A stretch of DNA of 64,000 nt from Devosia sp. Lineage in GTDB: Bacteria > Pseudomonadota > Alphaproteobacteria > Rhizobiales > Devosiaceae. Below are positions 8,657 to 16,497 of the stretch, in pieces. The notes beneath the pieces are model-generated. The model was not told where the DNA came from. It did no database searches and worked only from the letters and a program-made list of their open reading frames with translations. Within the stretch, counting starts at the first letter, position 1; the number at the start of each line of letters is the position of its first letter. The DNA lies in NCBI GenBank assembly GCA_017794705.1, contig CP051235.1, positions 559,010 through 623,009 on the forward strand. The letters are read 5' to 3'. A program made the translations under genes and the position numbers.

Positions 8657-9844
8657 CTACTCCTTGACGAACAGTTTGCGGGGCACGTTGGCGAGGCACT
8701 CGGGTCCATTCTCGCCAATGATGATGCTCTCGGTGATTTCAAAGCCCCAGTCGTCCATCCACAGGCCCGTCATGAAATGGAAAGTCATGTTGGGCTCGAG
8801 CACGGTCCGGTCTCCGGCGCGCAGCGACATAGTGCGCTCCCCCCAGTCGGGCGGGTAGGAAATGCCGATGGGATATCCGGTCCGGTTGTCCTTGATGATC
8901 CCATACTTTTCCAGCACGTCGAAGAACGCTTTGGCAACGTCCTCGCACATATTGCCGGCCTTTGCCATTTCCAGCCCCGCCTCAAGACCTTCAAGCACCG
9001 CCATCTCGGCGTCGCGGAAAATCTGGGTAGGTTTTCCGAGAAAGATGGTTCTCGACAAGGGGCAGTGGTAGCGCCGGTACACACCTGCGATTTCGAAGAA
9101 TGTCCCCTCGTTGGCGTTGAGCGGATGATCATCCCAGGTCAGATGCGGCGCTGACGCATCGATGCCAGAGGGCAGCAACGGCACCAGCGCAGGGTAGTCG
9201 CCGCCGAACCCGTCTTCCTCATGATACCGAAGAGCCGCATCGTAAATGTCGGCCACCAGATCGCATTTGCGCATCCCCGGCTCGATCTTTTCGAATATGC
9301 GTTCATGCATGCGTTCAACAATACGCCCCGCATTGCGCATGAAGCCGAGTTCGGCCTCGGACTTGACGGCGCGCTGCCAGTTCACCAGCCCTGTCGCATC
9401 CTTGAATGTCGCGTTGGGCAGTTCGAACCGCATGACGTCGAGCGCCTTGGCCGAGAACCAGTAATTGTCCATCTCGACGCCAATGTTGGCGCTAAGGCCT
9501 CCCCTGTTGGAAATCAGCGCGGCCAGCACCTGCATGGGGTGGCGTTCGGTACTTTGCACATAGTGGTCCTCATAGCCCACCATTTCGTCCTCGCTCATGT
9601 AGCAGGTTCGCTTTGCGCCGTTACGGTCCTGCCCGCGCCCGAACCAGACCGGGTCGCCGTCAAGGGTTACCAGCACGCCCTGGTGAACGTAGAACGACCA
9701 GCCGTCATACCCGGTGAGCCATGCCATGTTCGAAGGATCGGAGACCCACAACATGTCCAGCCCGTCGCGCTGCATGGCGGTGCGCACCTTAAACAGCCGG
9801 TCAGCATATTCCCCTCTTGAGAACGGCAAAAAATCCGCGCCCAT
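8657..9844 (-). CDS. doeA: Ectoine hydrolase (M24 peptidase fold)
   Basis: 395-residue creatinase/prolidase-like (pita-bread fold) enzyme that opens the ectoine ring to N-acetyl-diaminobutyrate. The N-terminal SNMAWLTGYDGWSFY region and the C-terminal DDHPLNANEGTFFEIAG and FEITESI segments match the DoeA/EutD group; length agrees with the family. It lies between eutC (6-base gap) and doeB, whose start follows its stop directly. Acetyl-diaminobutyrate and diaminobutyrate are the known effectors of EnuR, so this enzyme also generates the inducer. Placement among eut and doe genes makes the specific function secure. Confidence 0.95.
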   Translation of the reverse strand: MGADFLPFSRGEYADRLFKVRTAMQRDGLDMLWVSDPSNMAWLTGYDGWSFYVHQGVLVTLDGDPVWFGRGQDRNGAKRTCYMSEDEMVGYEDHYVQSTERHPMQVLAALISNRGGLSANIGVEMDNYWFSAKALDVMRFELPNATFKDATGLVNWQRAVKSEAELGFMRNAGRIVERMHERIFEKIEPGMRKCDLVADIYDAALRYHEEDGFGGDYPALVPLLPSGIDASAPHLTWDDHPLNANEGTFFEIAGVYRRYHCPLSRTIFLGKPTQIFRDAEMAVLEGLEAGLEMAKAGNMCEDVAKAFFDVLEKYGIIKDNRTGYPIGISYPPDWGERTMSLRAGDRTVLEPNMTFHFMTGLWMDDWGFEITESIIIGENGPECLANVPRKLFVKE

Positions 9845-9850
9845 ACACGT

Positions 9851-10849
9851 CTACTCCTGATTATCGAAACGGGTTCCGAGCCCGAGTCCTGCGGCGGCGC
9901 TCGCCGCATATGTTGCGATCATCGTGTCCTGGACACCGGTTCCCGTCAGGTCACAAATGGTGATCTGATCATCGCTTGTCCGGCCCGTCGCCGAACCAAT
10001 GGCAACGGCGCCCAGTTCCGGAAATTCCTCGTCTGGCGCGGCGACGCCCGCTTTGACGGCGCTGCGCAATTCGCCGAGTAACCGGGTTTGGGCCAATCTG
10101 TCCGCCACGTAGACATCAGCGAGTTCGATACATGCGGGCTCTAGTTCGTTCTTGTGCTCCTGATCGGAACCCATTGCCGTCACATGCTGGCCGGGCCTAA
10201 GCCATTCCGCGCGCAGAATTGGTTCGGCTGCCGGTGTTGTAGTCACCACGATATCAGCGGGCCGGACTGCTTCCGCAGCCTCTTTCACCGCGCGCACTTC
10301 CACGCCAGACATGGCGGTCATCTCGACTGCGGCAGCCTCGGCTTTGGCAAAATCGCGGGCCCAGACGAACGCCTGTTTGATAGGTCTGACAAGGCACACG
10401 GCCTGCAGCTGAAGTTGCGCCTGCACCCCTGCCCCGAGAATGCCCACAGAATTGGCGCCTTCGGGGGCCAGGTGCCGTGCGACTACGGCGCCGGCAGCTG
10501 CAGTCCGAACGTCGGTCAGATATCCGTTGTCCAGCAGAAGCGCTTCGAGCACGCCCGTTCTGGACGAAAACAGCATCATCAAGCCGGACGTGCTGGGCAA
10601 TCCGATCTTTGGATTGTCGAAGAAGCCGGGCGAGACCTTGATGGCGAAGCTGTCGAGGCCCTTCACGTAGGCTGTTTTGACGTCCACCTCGCCATTGTTC
10701 TCCGGGATCGCGAGGCTCAGGATTGGCGGCATGGAGACCTCGCCGCGTGCCAGGGCGGTGAATCCCTGTTCCACACAATCCACCGCGCCCAGATCGAGCG
10801 ACACGACCTGACGCAATTGCGCTTCGGAGAGAATTCTTATCTCGCCCAT
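9851..10849 (-). CDS. eutC: Ectoine utilization protein EutC (ornithine cyclodeaminase family)
   Basis: 332-residue NAD(P)-binding protein of the ornithine cyclodeaminase/mu-crystallin family. A Rossmann motif GILGAGVQAQLQLQA is visible in the middle, with family features such as the KVSPGFFDNP segment. In ectoine clusters EutC acts with EutA and EutB, probably in converting 5-hydroxyectoine to ectoine; this role comes from gene-context literature and is not shown by sequence. It starts 1 base after the eutB stop, so the two are surely cotranscribed. Confidence 0.9.
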   Translation of the reverse strand: MGEIRILSEAQLRQVVSLDLGAVDCVEQGFTALARGEVSMPPILSLAIPENNGEVDVKTAYVKGLDSFAIKVSPGFFDNPKIGLPSTSGLMMLFSSRTGVLEALLLDNGYLTDVRTAAAGAVVARHLAPEGANSVGILGAGVQAQLQLQAVCLVRPIKQAFVWARDFAKAEAAAVEMTAMSGVEVRAVKEAAEAVRPADIVVTTTPAAEPILRAEWLRPGQHVTAMGSDQEHKNELEPACIELADVYVADRLAQTRLLGELRSAVKAGVAAPDEEFPELGAVAIGSATGRTSDDQITICDLTGTGVQDTMIATYAASAAAGLGLGTRFDNQE

Positions 10850-10850
10850 G

Positions 10851-11855
10851 TCAGTGCCCCGCCCCCGTCACATCGACGTCTTCGCCATCGACGATCCGCT
10901 TGTGCTGTTGCATGTCGATGTTGCCGCCGCTTAGAAGGGAAACCACCGGCCCGGCGGGTTCGTGCAGCTTGCCGGCCAGCATTGCGCCGACGCCCACAGC
11001 GCCCGCGCCTTCGACGATCTGACGTTCCTGCCAGTAGATGTGGCGGATGCCGGCGGCGATCTCCGCCTCGGTCAACAAAATGACTTCGTCGACCAGGGTC
11101 TGCGTCATCGCGAATGTGTAACGGTTGTCGAGCCCAATGCCTCCGCCGAGGGAATCGGCGAGCGTTGCGAGTTCTTCGACCTCAACCGGCCTGCCTGCCG
11201 CGAGACTCTCATGCATGGCGGCACCGCGTTCCATGCTGACGCCAATGATCCGGACGTCGGGATTGTGCGCCTTGATGGCCGCCGCCACCCCGGAAATCAG
11301 GCCACCGCCTGAAAGCTGGACGAGTACGGTCGCCATGTCCGGCACCTGTTCGTTGAGTTCGAGCCCCAGCGTGCCCTGCCCGGCGATGATTTCGGCGTGA
11401 TCAAAGGGCGGCAGCATGGTCATGCCTTCGTCGACAACCAGCTTGTCGACTTCCCGTTGTGCCTCATCTTGCGAGCGGCCGATGATCCGCACTTCGGCGC
11501 CATGCGCCTTGATGCCATCGACTTTGACCTGCGGCACAAGTTCGGACATGCAGATGATGCAGCGTACCCCGGCAGCCTTTGCGGCGTAAGCCAAACCACG
11601 CCCGTGGTTGCCAGTCGATACACCGACAACGCCTGCAGACTTTTGCGCATCGGAAAGACAGGCAATGGCATTGGTTGCGCCGCGCACCTTAAAACTGCCG
11701 GTCACCTGCTGGTGCTCCAGTTTCAGGTAAACCGGCACGCCCAGCAGTTCCGACAGGCTTGTGGATTGCTCGACAGGCGTCCGGCGGATCAGCGGCTCAA
11801 TGCGCTGCCGGGTCGCTTCGATGGCGTCAAAGGAGACAAAACTGGATTGAGTCAT
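10851..11855 (-). CDS. eutB: Hydroxyectoine utilization dehydratase EutB (threonine dehydratase-like)
   Basis: 334-residue PLP enzyme of the serine/threonine dehydratase family. The PLP lysine lies in GSFKVRGATNA, and the glycine-rich phosphate-binding loop is seen as STGNHGRG followed by LSGGG. Proposed to remove water from 5-hydroxyectoine, with EutC completing the reduction to ectoine; an isolated copy would be called a threonine dehydratase, but the neighbours argue for EutB. Its start overlaps the eutA stop by 4 bases. Confidence 0.9.
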   Translation of the reverse strand: MTQSSFVSFDAIEATRQRIEPLIRRTPVEQSTSLSELLGVPVYLKLEHQQVTGSFKVRGATNAIACLSDAQKSAGVVGVSTGNHGRGLAYAAKAAGVRCIICMSELVPQVKVDGIKAHGAEVRIIGRSQDEAQREVDKLVVDEGMTMLPPFDHAEIIAGQGTLGLELNEQVPDMATVLVQLSGGGLISGVAAAIKAHNPDVRIIGVSMERGAAMHESLAAGRPVEVEELATLADSLGGGIGLDNRYTFAMTQTLVDEVILLTEAEIAAGIRHIYWQERQIVEGAGAVGVGAMLAGKLHEPAGPVVSLLSGGNIDMQQHKRIVDGEDVDVTGAGH

Positions 11856-12649
11856 TGGGCGGCGACGGCAGACGTGCCCGGCAAGGGCAAATGAAACAAG
11901 CTGCCAAGAGCTTCGGGAACGTAGTCGTTGAACCCTGCAAGCCGAGAAAGCATCCAGGCCGTGGCCTGATTGGAGGTAACCACCGGCTTGCCCAGCCGCT
12001 GCTCGATTTCGGCGATGGTGCTGATGGCGGGGAGGCCGGTGCAGGAGATGAAGAGGGCCTGGGCGTCGTCGCGGTCGGCGGCCAGGGCGGCGTTGATGAT
12101 GGAGTGCCTTGAAACCCGGGCCATTTCGCGGTCGTCGGCCATGTCGAGGTAGTGCAAATGCCGCACGTCGAGCCCGTTTCGGACGAAATATTCGTACATT
12201 TTGGCGCTGGTAACGCGCACATAAGGGGTTAGAACCGCCACTTTGTGCACGCCGAGCGCCATCAGGGCGACGCGGGCCGCTTCGGAGGGTGTGACGACAG
12301 GGACGCCTGGCCGGGTCGACTGGATCGCGGCGGTGACTTCCGCGTCGCCTATCACGGCAGACGCCGCCGTGCAGCTGAAGCAGATGGCATCAAGGGTCAT
12401 CTCGGGGGCGATCAACGCGGCGGCCTTTGCCAGATGCGGCAGCATGCGGCGCAGGTTACGCGGGGTCGTGGGGTTGGCAAAAGCCACCCGCGTGACGTGC
12501 ATGGAAAGGTCAAGCGGCGCGAACGCCCTGTTGAGGTCACCTTCACTGGTCAGGTCCGTCGCCAGGGCAATCAACCCCACGCGGCGTGGCAGGTCGCGAT
12601 CATTCAGTTCCGGCTGGATCGGCGATGCAACAATTTGTAAATTTGACAT
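11852..12649 (-). CDS. eutA: Ectoine utilization protein EutA (Asp/Glu racemase-like)
   Basis: 265-residue protein of the aspartate/glutamate racemase, arylmalonate decarboxylase and maleate isomerase superfamily. The two cysteines expected in this fold are present in CFSCTAASAV and in FISCTGLPAI. EutA is assumed to change stereochemistry of hydroxyectoine before EutB and EutC act. It opens the eutABC-doeAB block, 64 bases downstream of the universal stress protein gene. Confidence 0.88.
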   Translation of the reverse strand: MSNLQIVASPIQPELNDRDLPRRVGLIALATDLTSEGDLNRAFAPLDLSMHVTRVAFANPTTPRNLRRMLPHLAKAAALIAPEMTLDAICFSCTAASAVIGDAEVTAAIQSTRPGVPVVTPSEAARVALMALGVHKVAVLTPYVRVTSAKMYEYFVRNGLDVRHLHYLDMADDREMARVSRHSIINAALAADRDDAQALFISCTGLPAISTIAEIEQRLGKPVVTSNQATAWMLSRLAGFNDYVPEALGSLFHLPLPGTSAVAAQ

Positions 12650-12713
12650 TGTAACGCCTCAACTCGCCAGTGGGTTGGGGTCGGTGCGGCTCAACGCACC
12701 TGCCCATGACCCG

Positions 12714-13151
12714 TTAGACAACCAGAACCGGGCATTTCGCCAACCCGGTGACTTTGTGGGACACGCTGCCCAGCAAATAATCTTCAACCGAGCCCATGCC
12801 GCGGCTGCCGATCACAATCAGATCGTGGTCATGTTCCTTGGCAAAGGCAATGATTGAGCGGGCTGGCTGACCGCCGCGGACGAAGGCACGCACACTCTTT
12901 GCACCAGCCTCGATGGCCTGTTTCTTGGCGGCCTCCGCCACTTCCTTGGCATGGGCGCTCATGATGTCGTCCATGTTGCCAGGGTCCTCAGCGCGCACCA
13001 TCGAAAGCGACGCCTCGAGCATTGAGTGATGCCGGTAGATCGTCAGAATGGTGAGCTTGGCGCCGGTCAGGTTCGCCATCTCAATGGCGCGCTGAAGGGC
13101 CTTCTCGCCGCCCTTTGATCCGTCAAATGGTACCAAGATGTTATCGAACAT
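12714..13151 (-). CDS. Universal stress protein, TeaD-like
   Basis: 145-residue UspA-fold protein. The ATP-binding signature G-x2-G-x9-G-S is complete (GSRGMGSVEDYLLGS), so this is the nucleotide-binding type. A gene of this type follows the ectoine TRAP transporter in several clusters; in Halomonas TeaD binds ATP and restrains TeaABC uptake, so a similar role is inferred. It lies 9 bases after the large permease gene, in the same operon. Confidence 0.9.
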   Translation of the reverse strand: MFDNILVPFDGSKGGEKALQRAIEMANLTGAKLTILTIYRHHSMLEASLSMVRAEDPGNMDDIMSAHAKEVAEAAKKQAIEAGAKSVRAFVRGGQPARSIIAFAKEHDHDLIVIGSRGMGSVEDYLLGSVSHKVTGLAKCPVLVV

Positions 13152-13160
13152 GTTTGCCCC

Positions 13161-14447
13161 CTAACTTGCGAAGGCCAGGTCGCGCAAGAACAGCGCGATT
13201 TGCGGGAAGAAGATCAGGGCCACCGAAACGCTCAACAGAATGATGATGAACGGCGGGGTGCCGCGCACCACTTCAATGTAGGGCCGCTTGAACACGGCTA
13301 TGGCCGTGAAGATGTCGCATCCGAAGGGCGGCGTTGCCGAACCGATGGCCACCTGAAGCGTGATGATGGTCCCCACAAGGACGGGATCAAGTCCGACCGA
13401 TTGCACGACTGGCGCAAAGATTGGCACCAGCACCAGGATGACCACGATCGGATCGACAAACATGCAGCCAACGAAGAAGGCGATCGATATGACCGCGAGC
13501 ACGCCGTACGAATTCATGGCGTCGATGCCGATCCCGGACAGGATGCCCTGCGGGATCTGGGCAAAGGAAATTACCCAGGAGAAGGCCGCACCTGCGGCGA
13601 CGAGAATAAACACCACAGCGGTGATCAGTCCGGTGGACTTGGCGGTGTTGTATACGCCAGCCAGTGTAAGCGTGCGGAAGACGATCACTTCAAGGAAAAG
13701 CGCATAGAGCACACATGCTGCGGCGGCTTCAGTCGGGCTGAAGATGCCCCCGTAAATGCCGCCGATGATGATCAGCGGGAAGCCCATGGGCCAGAGCGCA
13801 TCGCGCATGGCCAGGAACCGGTCGCGCCAGTTGGTGCGCTCTTCGGTCGGCACCTTGTTACGCACGGCATAAAGCCACGACCAGCCGGAGAACAGGATCA
13901 TGATCAAGACGCCCGGTCCGATACCTGCGATGAACAGCTCGGCAATCGAGGTACCGGAGACGACGCCATAAATGATCATGCCGATCGAGGGCGGGATCAG
14001 AAAGGCGATGTCGGAAGCGTTGACGATCAGGGCCAGAATGAAGCTGTCCTTGTAGCCCGCCTTAAGCATGCGCGGACGCAACGGACCGCCCACCGCCACC
14101 ACGGTAGCCTGGGTCGAGCCGGACACGGCACCGAACAAGGTGCAAGCGACGGCGGTCGAAATGGCCAGACCACCACGCAAATGGCCGACGAAGGCCATGA
14201 CGAGGTCGATCAGCCGCCTCGCCGACTGGCCGCGGGTCATGATGTCGGCTGCGAAAATGAACATCGGCACGGCGATCAACGAGGCGGGGCGAATGCCTGC
14301 CATCATCTGCTGCACCATGGTTTCAGTCTGATCCAGACCGCCGAACAACGAGACAAATCCCACGAGCGCGCCGGCGATGAGCGGCACCATCATCGGAAAG
14401 CCGAGAAGCAGCAGCACAATCATGATGCCAAAGATTGTAAGTCCCAT
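13161..14447 (-). CDS. uehC: Ectoine TRAP transporter, large membrane subunit
   Basis: 428-residue DctM-type subunit with about a dozen hydrophobic helices, the ion-coupled translocator of the tripartite transporter. Typical segments include the N-terminal GFPMMVPLIAGALVGF and SATPPFGCDIF near the C-terminus. With UehA and UehB it takes up ectoine and hydroxyectoine for use as nutrients. The gene is 12 bases downstream of uehB. Confidence 0.93.
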   Translation of the reverse strand: MGLTIFGIMIVLLLLGFPMMVPLIAGALVGFVSLFGGLDQTETMVQQMMAGIRPASLIAVPMFIFAADIMTRGQSARRLIDLVMAFVGHLRGGLAISTAVACTLFGAVSGSTQATVVAVGGPLRPRMLKAGYKDSFILALIVNASDIAFLIPPSIGMIIYGVVSGTSIAELFIAGIGPGVLIMILFSGWSWLYAVRNKVPTEERTNWRDRFLAMRDALWPMGFPLIIIGGIYGGIFSPTEAAAACVLYALFLEVIVFRTLTLAGVYNTAKSTGLITAVVFILVAAGAAFSWVISFAQIPQGILSGIGIDAMNSYGVLAVISIAFFVGCMFVDPIVVILVLVPIFAPVVQSVGLDPVLVGTIITLQVAIGSATPPFGCDIFTAIAVFKRPYIEVVRGTPPFIIILLSVSVALIFFPQIALFLRDLAFAS

Positions 14448-14459
14448 GATACCTGCCCC

Positions 14460-15083
14460 CTAAATCTCAACTTCGGAATCGTCGTAACCCTCGAGCACGT
14501 TGGTCGAGAGGTAGATGTCTTTTTCGAGCAGGTTCTTGACCGCGGTCAGGATGTACTGAACGCCGGTCATGAAGAAGCCGACGGGCACCCAGACATAGAT
14601 GGTCCAGACCGGAATGCTGAGGGCCGGCAGCAGCCGTCCGCGCGAGGCCTGGCTGAGAATGTATTGTAGCGAGTACCACGCAAGTCCGAGAAGAAAGGTC
14701 GCCGTGATCAACGCGATCGCGATCATCAGGACCTTGCGGATTTTTGGCGGCAGTTCGTCGTAGATTGCCGACATGCGGATGTGCCGACCGTGCCGTGCGG
14801 CATAGGAAATGCCGGCGAAGGAAATCAGCACAATGAGGATTCGGTTCAGTTCTTCGGAGAAGAAGAGGCTGTTCTGAAACACGTAACGGCCGACGACATT
14901 GGATATCGTGTTGGCCGCCATCAAAAGCACGCCAATCGCCAGCAGGGCCGATTCAATGCGGCTGATGAGGTTGTCGAGCGTGCCGAGCGGACCCGGCAAT
15001 GTTGACTTGTACCCTTCGGAAACCTTTTCCGTACCGGGTCCGGGCCGTTCGCCCCCCGGTTTTGGTGTTTCTTGATCTGACAC
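14460..15083 (-). CDS. uehB: Ectoine TRAP transporter, small membrane subunit
   Basis: 207-residue DctQ-type subunit: a hydrophilic, proline- and glycine-rich N-terminal tail of about 40 residues, then four predicted membrane helices, with the family pattern around [20 protein letters not shown]. It links the binding protein to the large subunit. It is separated from uehA by 76 bases that hold a perfect 10-bp GC hairpin. Confidence 0.92.
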   Translation of the reverse strand: MSDQETPKPGGERPGPGTEKVSEGYKSTLPGPLGTLDNLISRIESALLAIGVLLMAANTISNVVGRYVFQNSLFFSEELNRILIVLISFAGISYAARHGRHIRMSAIYDELPPKIRKVLMIAIALITATFLLGLAWYSLQYILSQASRGRLLPALSIPVWTIYVWVPVGFFMTGVQYILTAVKNLLEKDIYLSTNVLEGYDDSEVEI

Positions 15084-15115
15084 TGGTCGCCCCCGAACTG
15101 TTCAGCCAACGGATT

Positions 15116-15142
15116 GGTGCGGGCGCCCAACGCGCCCGCACC
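15116..15142 (-). other. GC-rich intercistronic hairpin downstream of uehA
   Basis: Perfect 10-bp inverted repeat (GGTGCGGGCG pairing with CGCCCGCACC, 7-base loop) 17 bases past the uehA stop. No T-run follows it on the minus strand, so it is unlikely to be a strong terminator. A stem-loop here could protect the 3' end of uehA mRNA or attenuate transcription, so that more binding protein than membrane subunits is made. Confidence 0.7.
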
Positions 15143-15159
15143 TGATTTTGATGTCGCAC

Positions 15160-16176
15160 CTACATGGCGGCGGCTTCGAGATCCTCTTTCATCTGGGCGA
15201 GGATTTCAGCACCGCTGTCGCCGGTCATGCCGATGAAGGCTTCTTCGACCGCGGCGGCCGAGGCCATGAACGGTTCACGTTCTTCTTCAGACAAGACGTT
15301 CAGCGTCATGCTGGGCTTGTCGGCCATGATCAAATCTATGGATTCCTCGTGAAGTCCCTGCTGGTACTCCAGAATGTGATCAAACGCGGCATCAATGGCG
15401 TTGTTGATCACGGTCTGGTCTTCTTCAGAAAGGCCGTCGAAGAAGTCCTTGTTGGCCATCACAGCCGTGGTGAAGTTGTTGTGGCCGGCGCAGGTGATGT
15501 AGTCGGTCACCTCATACATCTTGGTCGACTCGATGAAGAACATCGGGTTTTCCTGACCCTGGATGATGTTGGTCTGCAGGCCGCCATAGACTTCACCCCA
15601 CGGCAGCGGGGTCGGTGTGGCACCGAAAGCCTGGTAGGATTCCACCAGCAGCGGGTTGGTCATGACGCGGAACTTGACCTCATTCAGGTCAGCCGGTGAC
15701 GACACCGGTTCCTTGGTGGTCATGCAGACTTCGCCTTCGGGGAACATGGTCAACAGTTCAAGGCCCTGTTCCGCATAGAGTTCGGGGAACATTTCATTGA
15801 TTGCGACCGAATTGCGGAAGAACGAGTTCAGTTCTTCGGTGTCACCCGGCAACAGGTACGGCACGAAGAACACCTGCGCTTCGGGGATCAGTGCGCCGGT
15901 GAAGCCGGGCGACTGGTCGACGAACTGCAGGATACCGTCCTGGGTCTGTTCCATGATGTCCGCGGACTCGCCAAGCGTGCCATAGGGGAACAGTTGGATC
16001 GTGTGATCGGAATTGGCTTCCACCTCTTCCTTGAACTTGGTGGCAAAGACACCCTGGACTTCGTGGATGGCCTCTTCGAATGCGTAGCGCCAGGTAGCTG
16101 CCTGAGAGGTCATGGTCGTGCCCATGAGGACAGCGACCGCAACACCACCAAGCAGTAGCGACTTGTGAATTCTCAT
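15160..16176 (-). CDS. uehA: Ectoine TRAP transporter, periplasmic binding protein
   Basis: 338-residue DctP-type receptor for ectoine/hydroxyectoine. The chosen ATG at 16176 has GGGAG (complement of 16187-16191) 10 bases upstream and begins a clean signal peptide (MRIHKSLLLGGVAVAVLMG, cleavage probably after SQA); an ORF start 13 codons earlier lacks these features. The body matches TRAP receptors (VKFRVMTNPLLVESYQAFGA, PLPWGEVYGGLQTN). It is the first structural gene after enuR and has its own 320-base upstream region with candidate operator sites. Confidence 0.94.
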   Translation of the reverse strand: MRIHKSLLLGGVAVAVLMGTTMTSQAATWRYAFEEAIHEVQGVFATKFKEEVEANSDHTIQLFPYGTLGESADIMEQTQDGILQFVDQSPGFTGALIPEAQVFFVPYLLPGDTEELNSFFRNSVAINEMFPELYAEQGLELLTMFPEGEVCMTTKEPVSSPADLNEVKFRVMTNPLLVESYQAFGATPTPLPWGEVYGGLQTNIIQGQENPMFFIESTKMYEVTDYITCAGHNNFTTAVMANKDFFDGLSEEDQTVINNAIDAAFDHILEYQQGLHEESIDLIMADKPSMTLNVLSEEEREPFMASAAAVEEAFIGMTGDSGAEILAQMKEDLEAAAM

Positions 16177-16391
16177 CGTGAGCGTACTCCCTGATTCATT
16201 TCGGAATGCCGGCAATCACCCAAATCGCCGGCAAGTTGTTCGCGCGTGTCGCCCGAACTTTGACGGGGCTGATGCGCTTGTCCGGTTGGCAGCGCACCGT
16301 GCCCCCTCCGGATATGTTCCATCAGCCAATTCTGGTGTCGGAATGCAGTTGCCGGTTGGCCGGTCAATCCCACTTCAGCTCCGAAACCAGA

Positions 16392-16404
16392 AATTGTTCT
16401 GATT
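16392..16404 (-). promoter_or_regulatory. Candidate EnuR operator, copy 2
   Basis: AATTGTTCTGATT on the plus strand is the exact reverse complement of the 13-mer AATCAGAACAATT at 17903-17915 between enuR and doeX. Two identical 13-mers in the two intergenic regions flanking the regulator gene are unlikely by chance and suggest a regulator site. A near copy lies 47 bases away at 16451. Confidence 0.55.
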
Positions 16405-16450
16405 TCGCGACACTGAAACAAGGATAAAAACGTGTCAATCGCCGTTTTGT

Positions 16451-16461
16451 ATCAGTACAAT
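16451..16461 (+). promoter_or_regulatory. Candidate EnuR operator, copy 3 (10 of 11 bases)
   Basis: ATCAGTACAAT differs in one base from ATCAGAACAAT at 17904-17914. It is inverted relative to the copy at 16392 and sits inside a dyad TTGTA-N4-TACAA (16447-16460). MocR-type regulators often bind paired sites, which fits two copies here. Confidence 0.45.
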
Positions 16462-16497
16462 ATTGCTGTGTGGCAAGCGAATACTACCCGCGCCGGG

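Larger units (their letters stand above)
16177..16497 (-). promoter_or_regulatory. uehA upstream region
   Basis: A 321-base gap between enuR and uehA with no credible ORF. It holds two copies of the motif also found between enuR and doeX (entries at 16392 and 16451). On the minus strand there is a TTGACA (complement of 16433-16438) between the two copies; no convincing -10 box stands 16-18 bases from it, so the promoter position remains open. The catabolic operon promoter is very likely here. Confidence 0.6.

Noticed and set aside
13200..14669. 489-codon plus-strand ORF
   Set aside because: Antisense shadow of uehC and uehB; the product is rich in His, Asp, Gly and Arg with no domain, as expected from GC-rich codon bias.
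16421..16438. Complete sigma-70 promoter for uehA (TTGACA with TATCCT)
   Set aside because: The two boxes are only 6 bases apart; no proper -10 at 16-18 bases was found.
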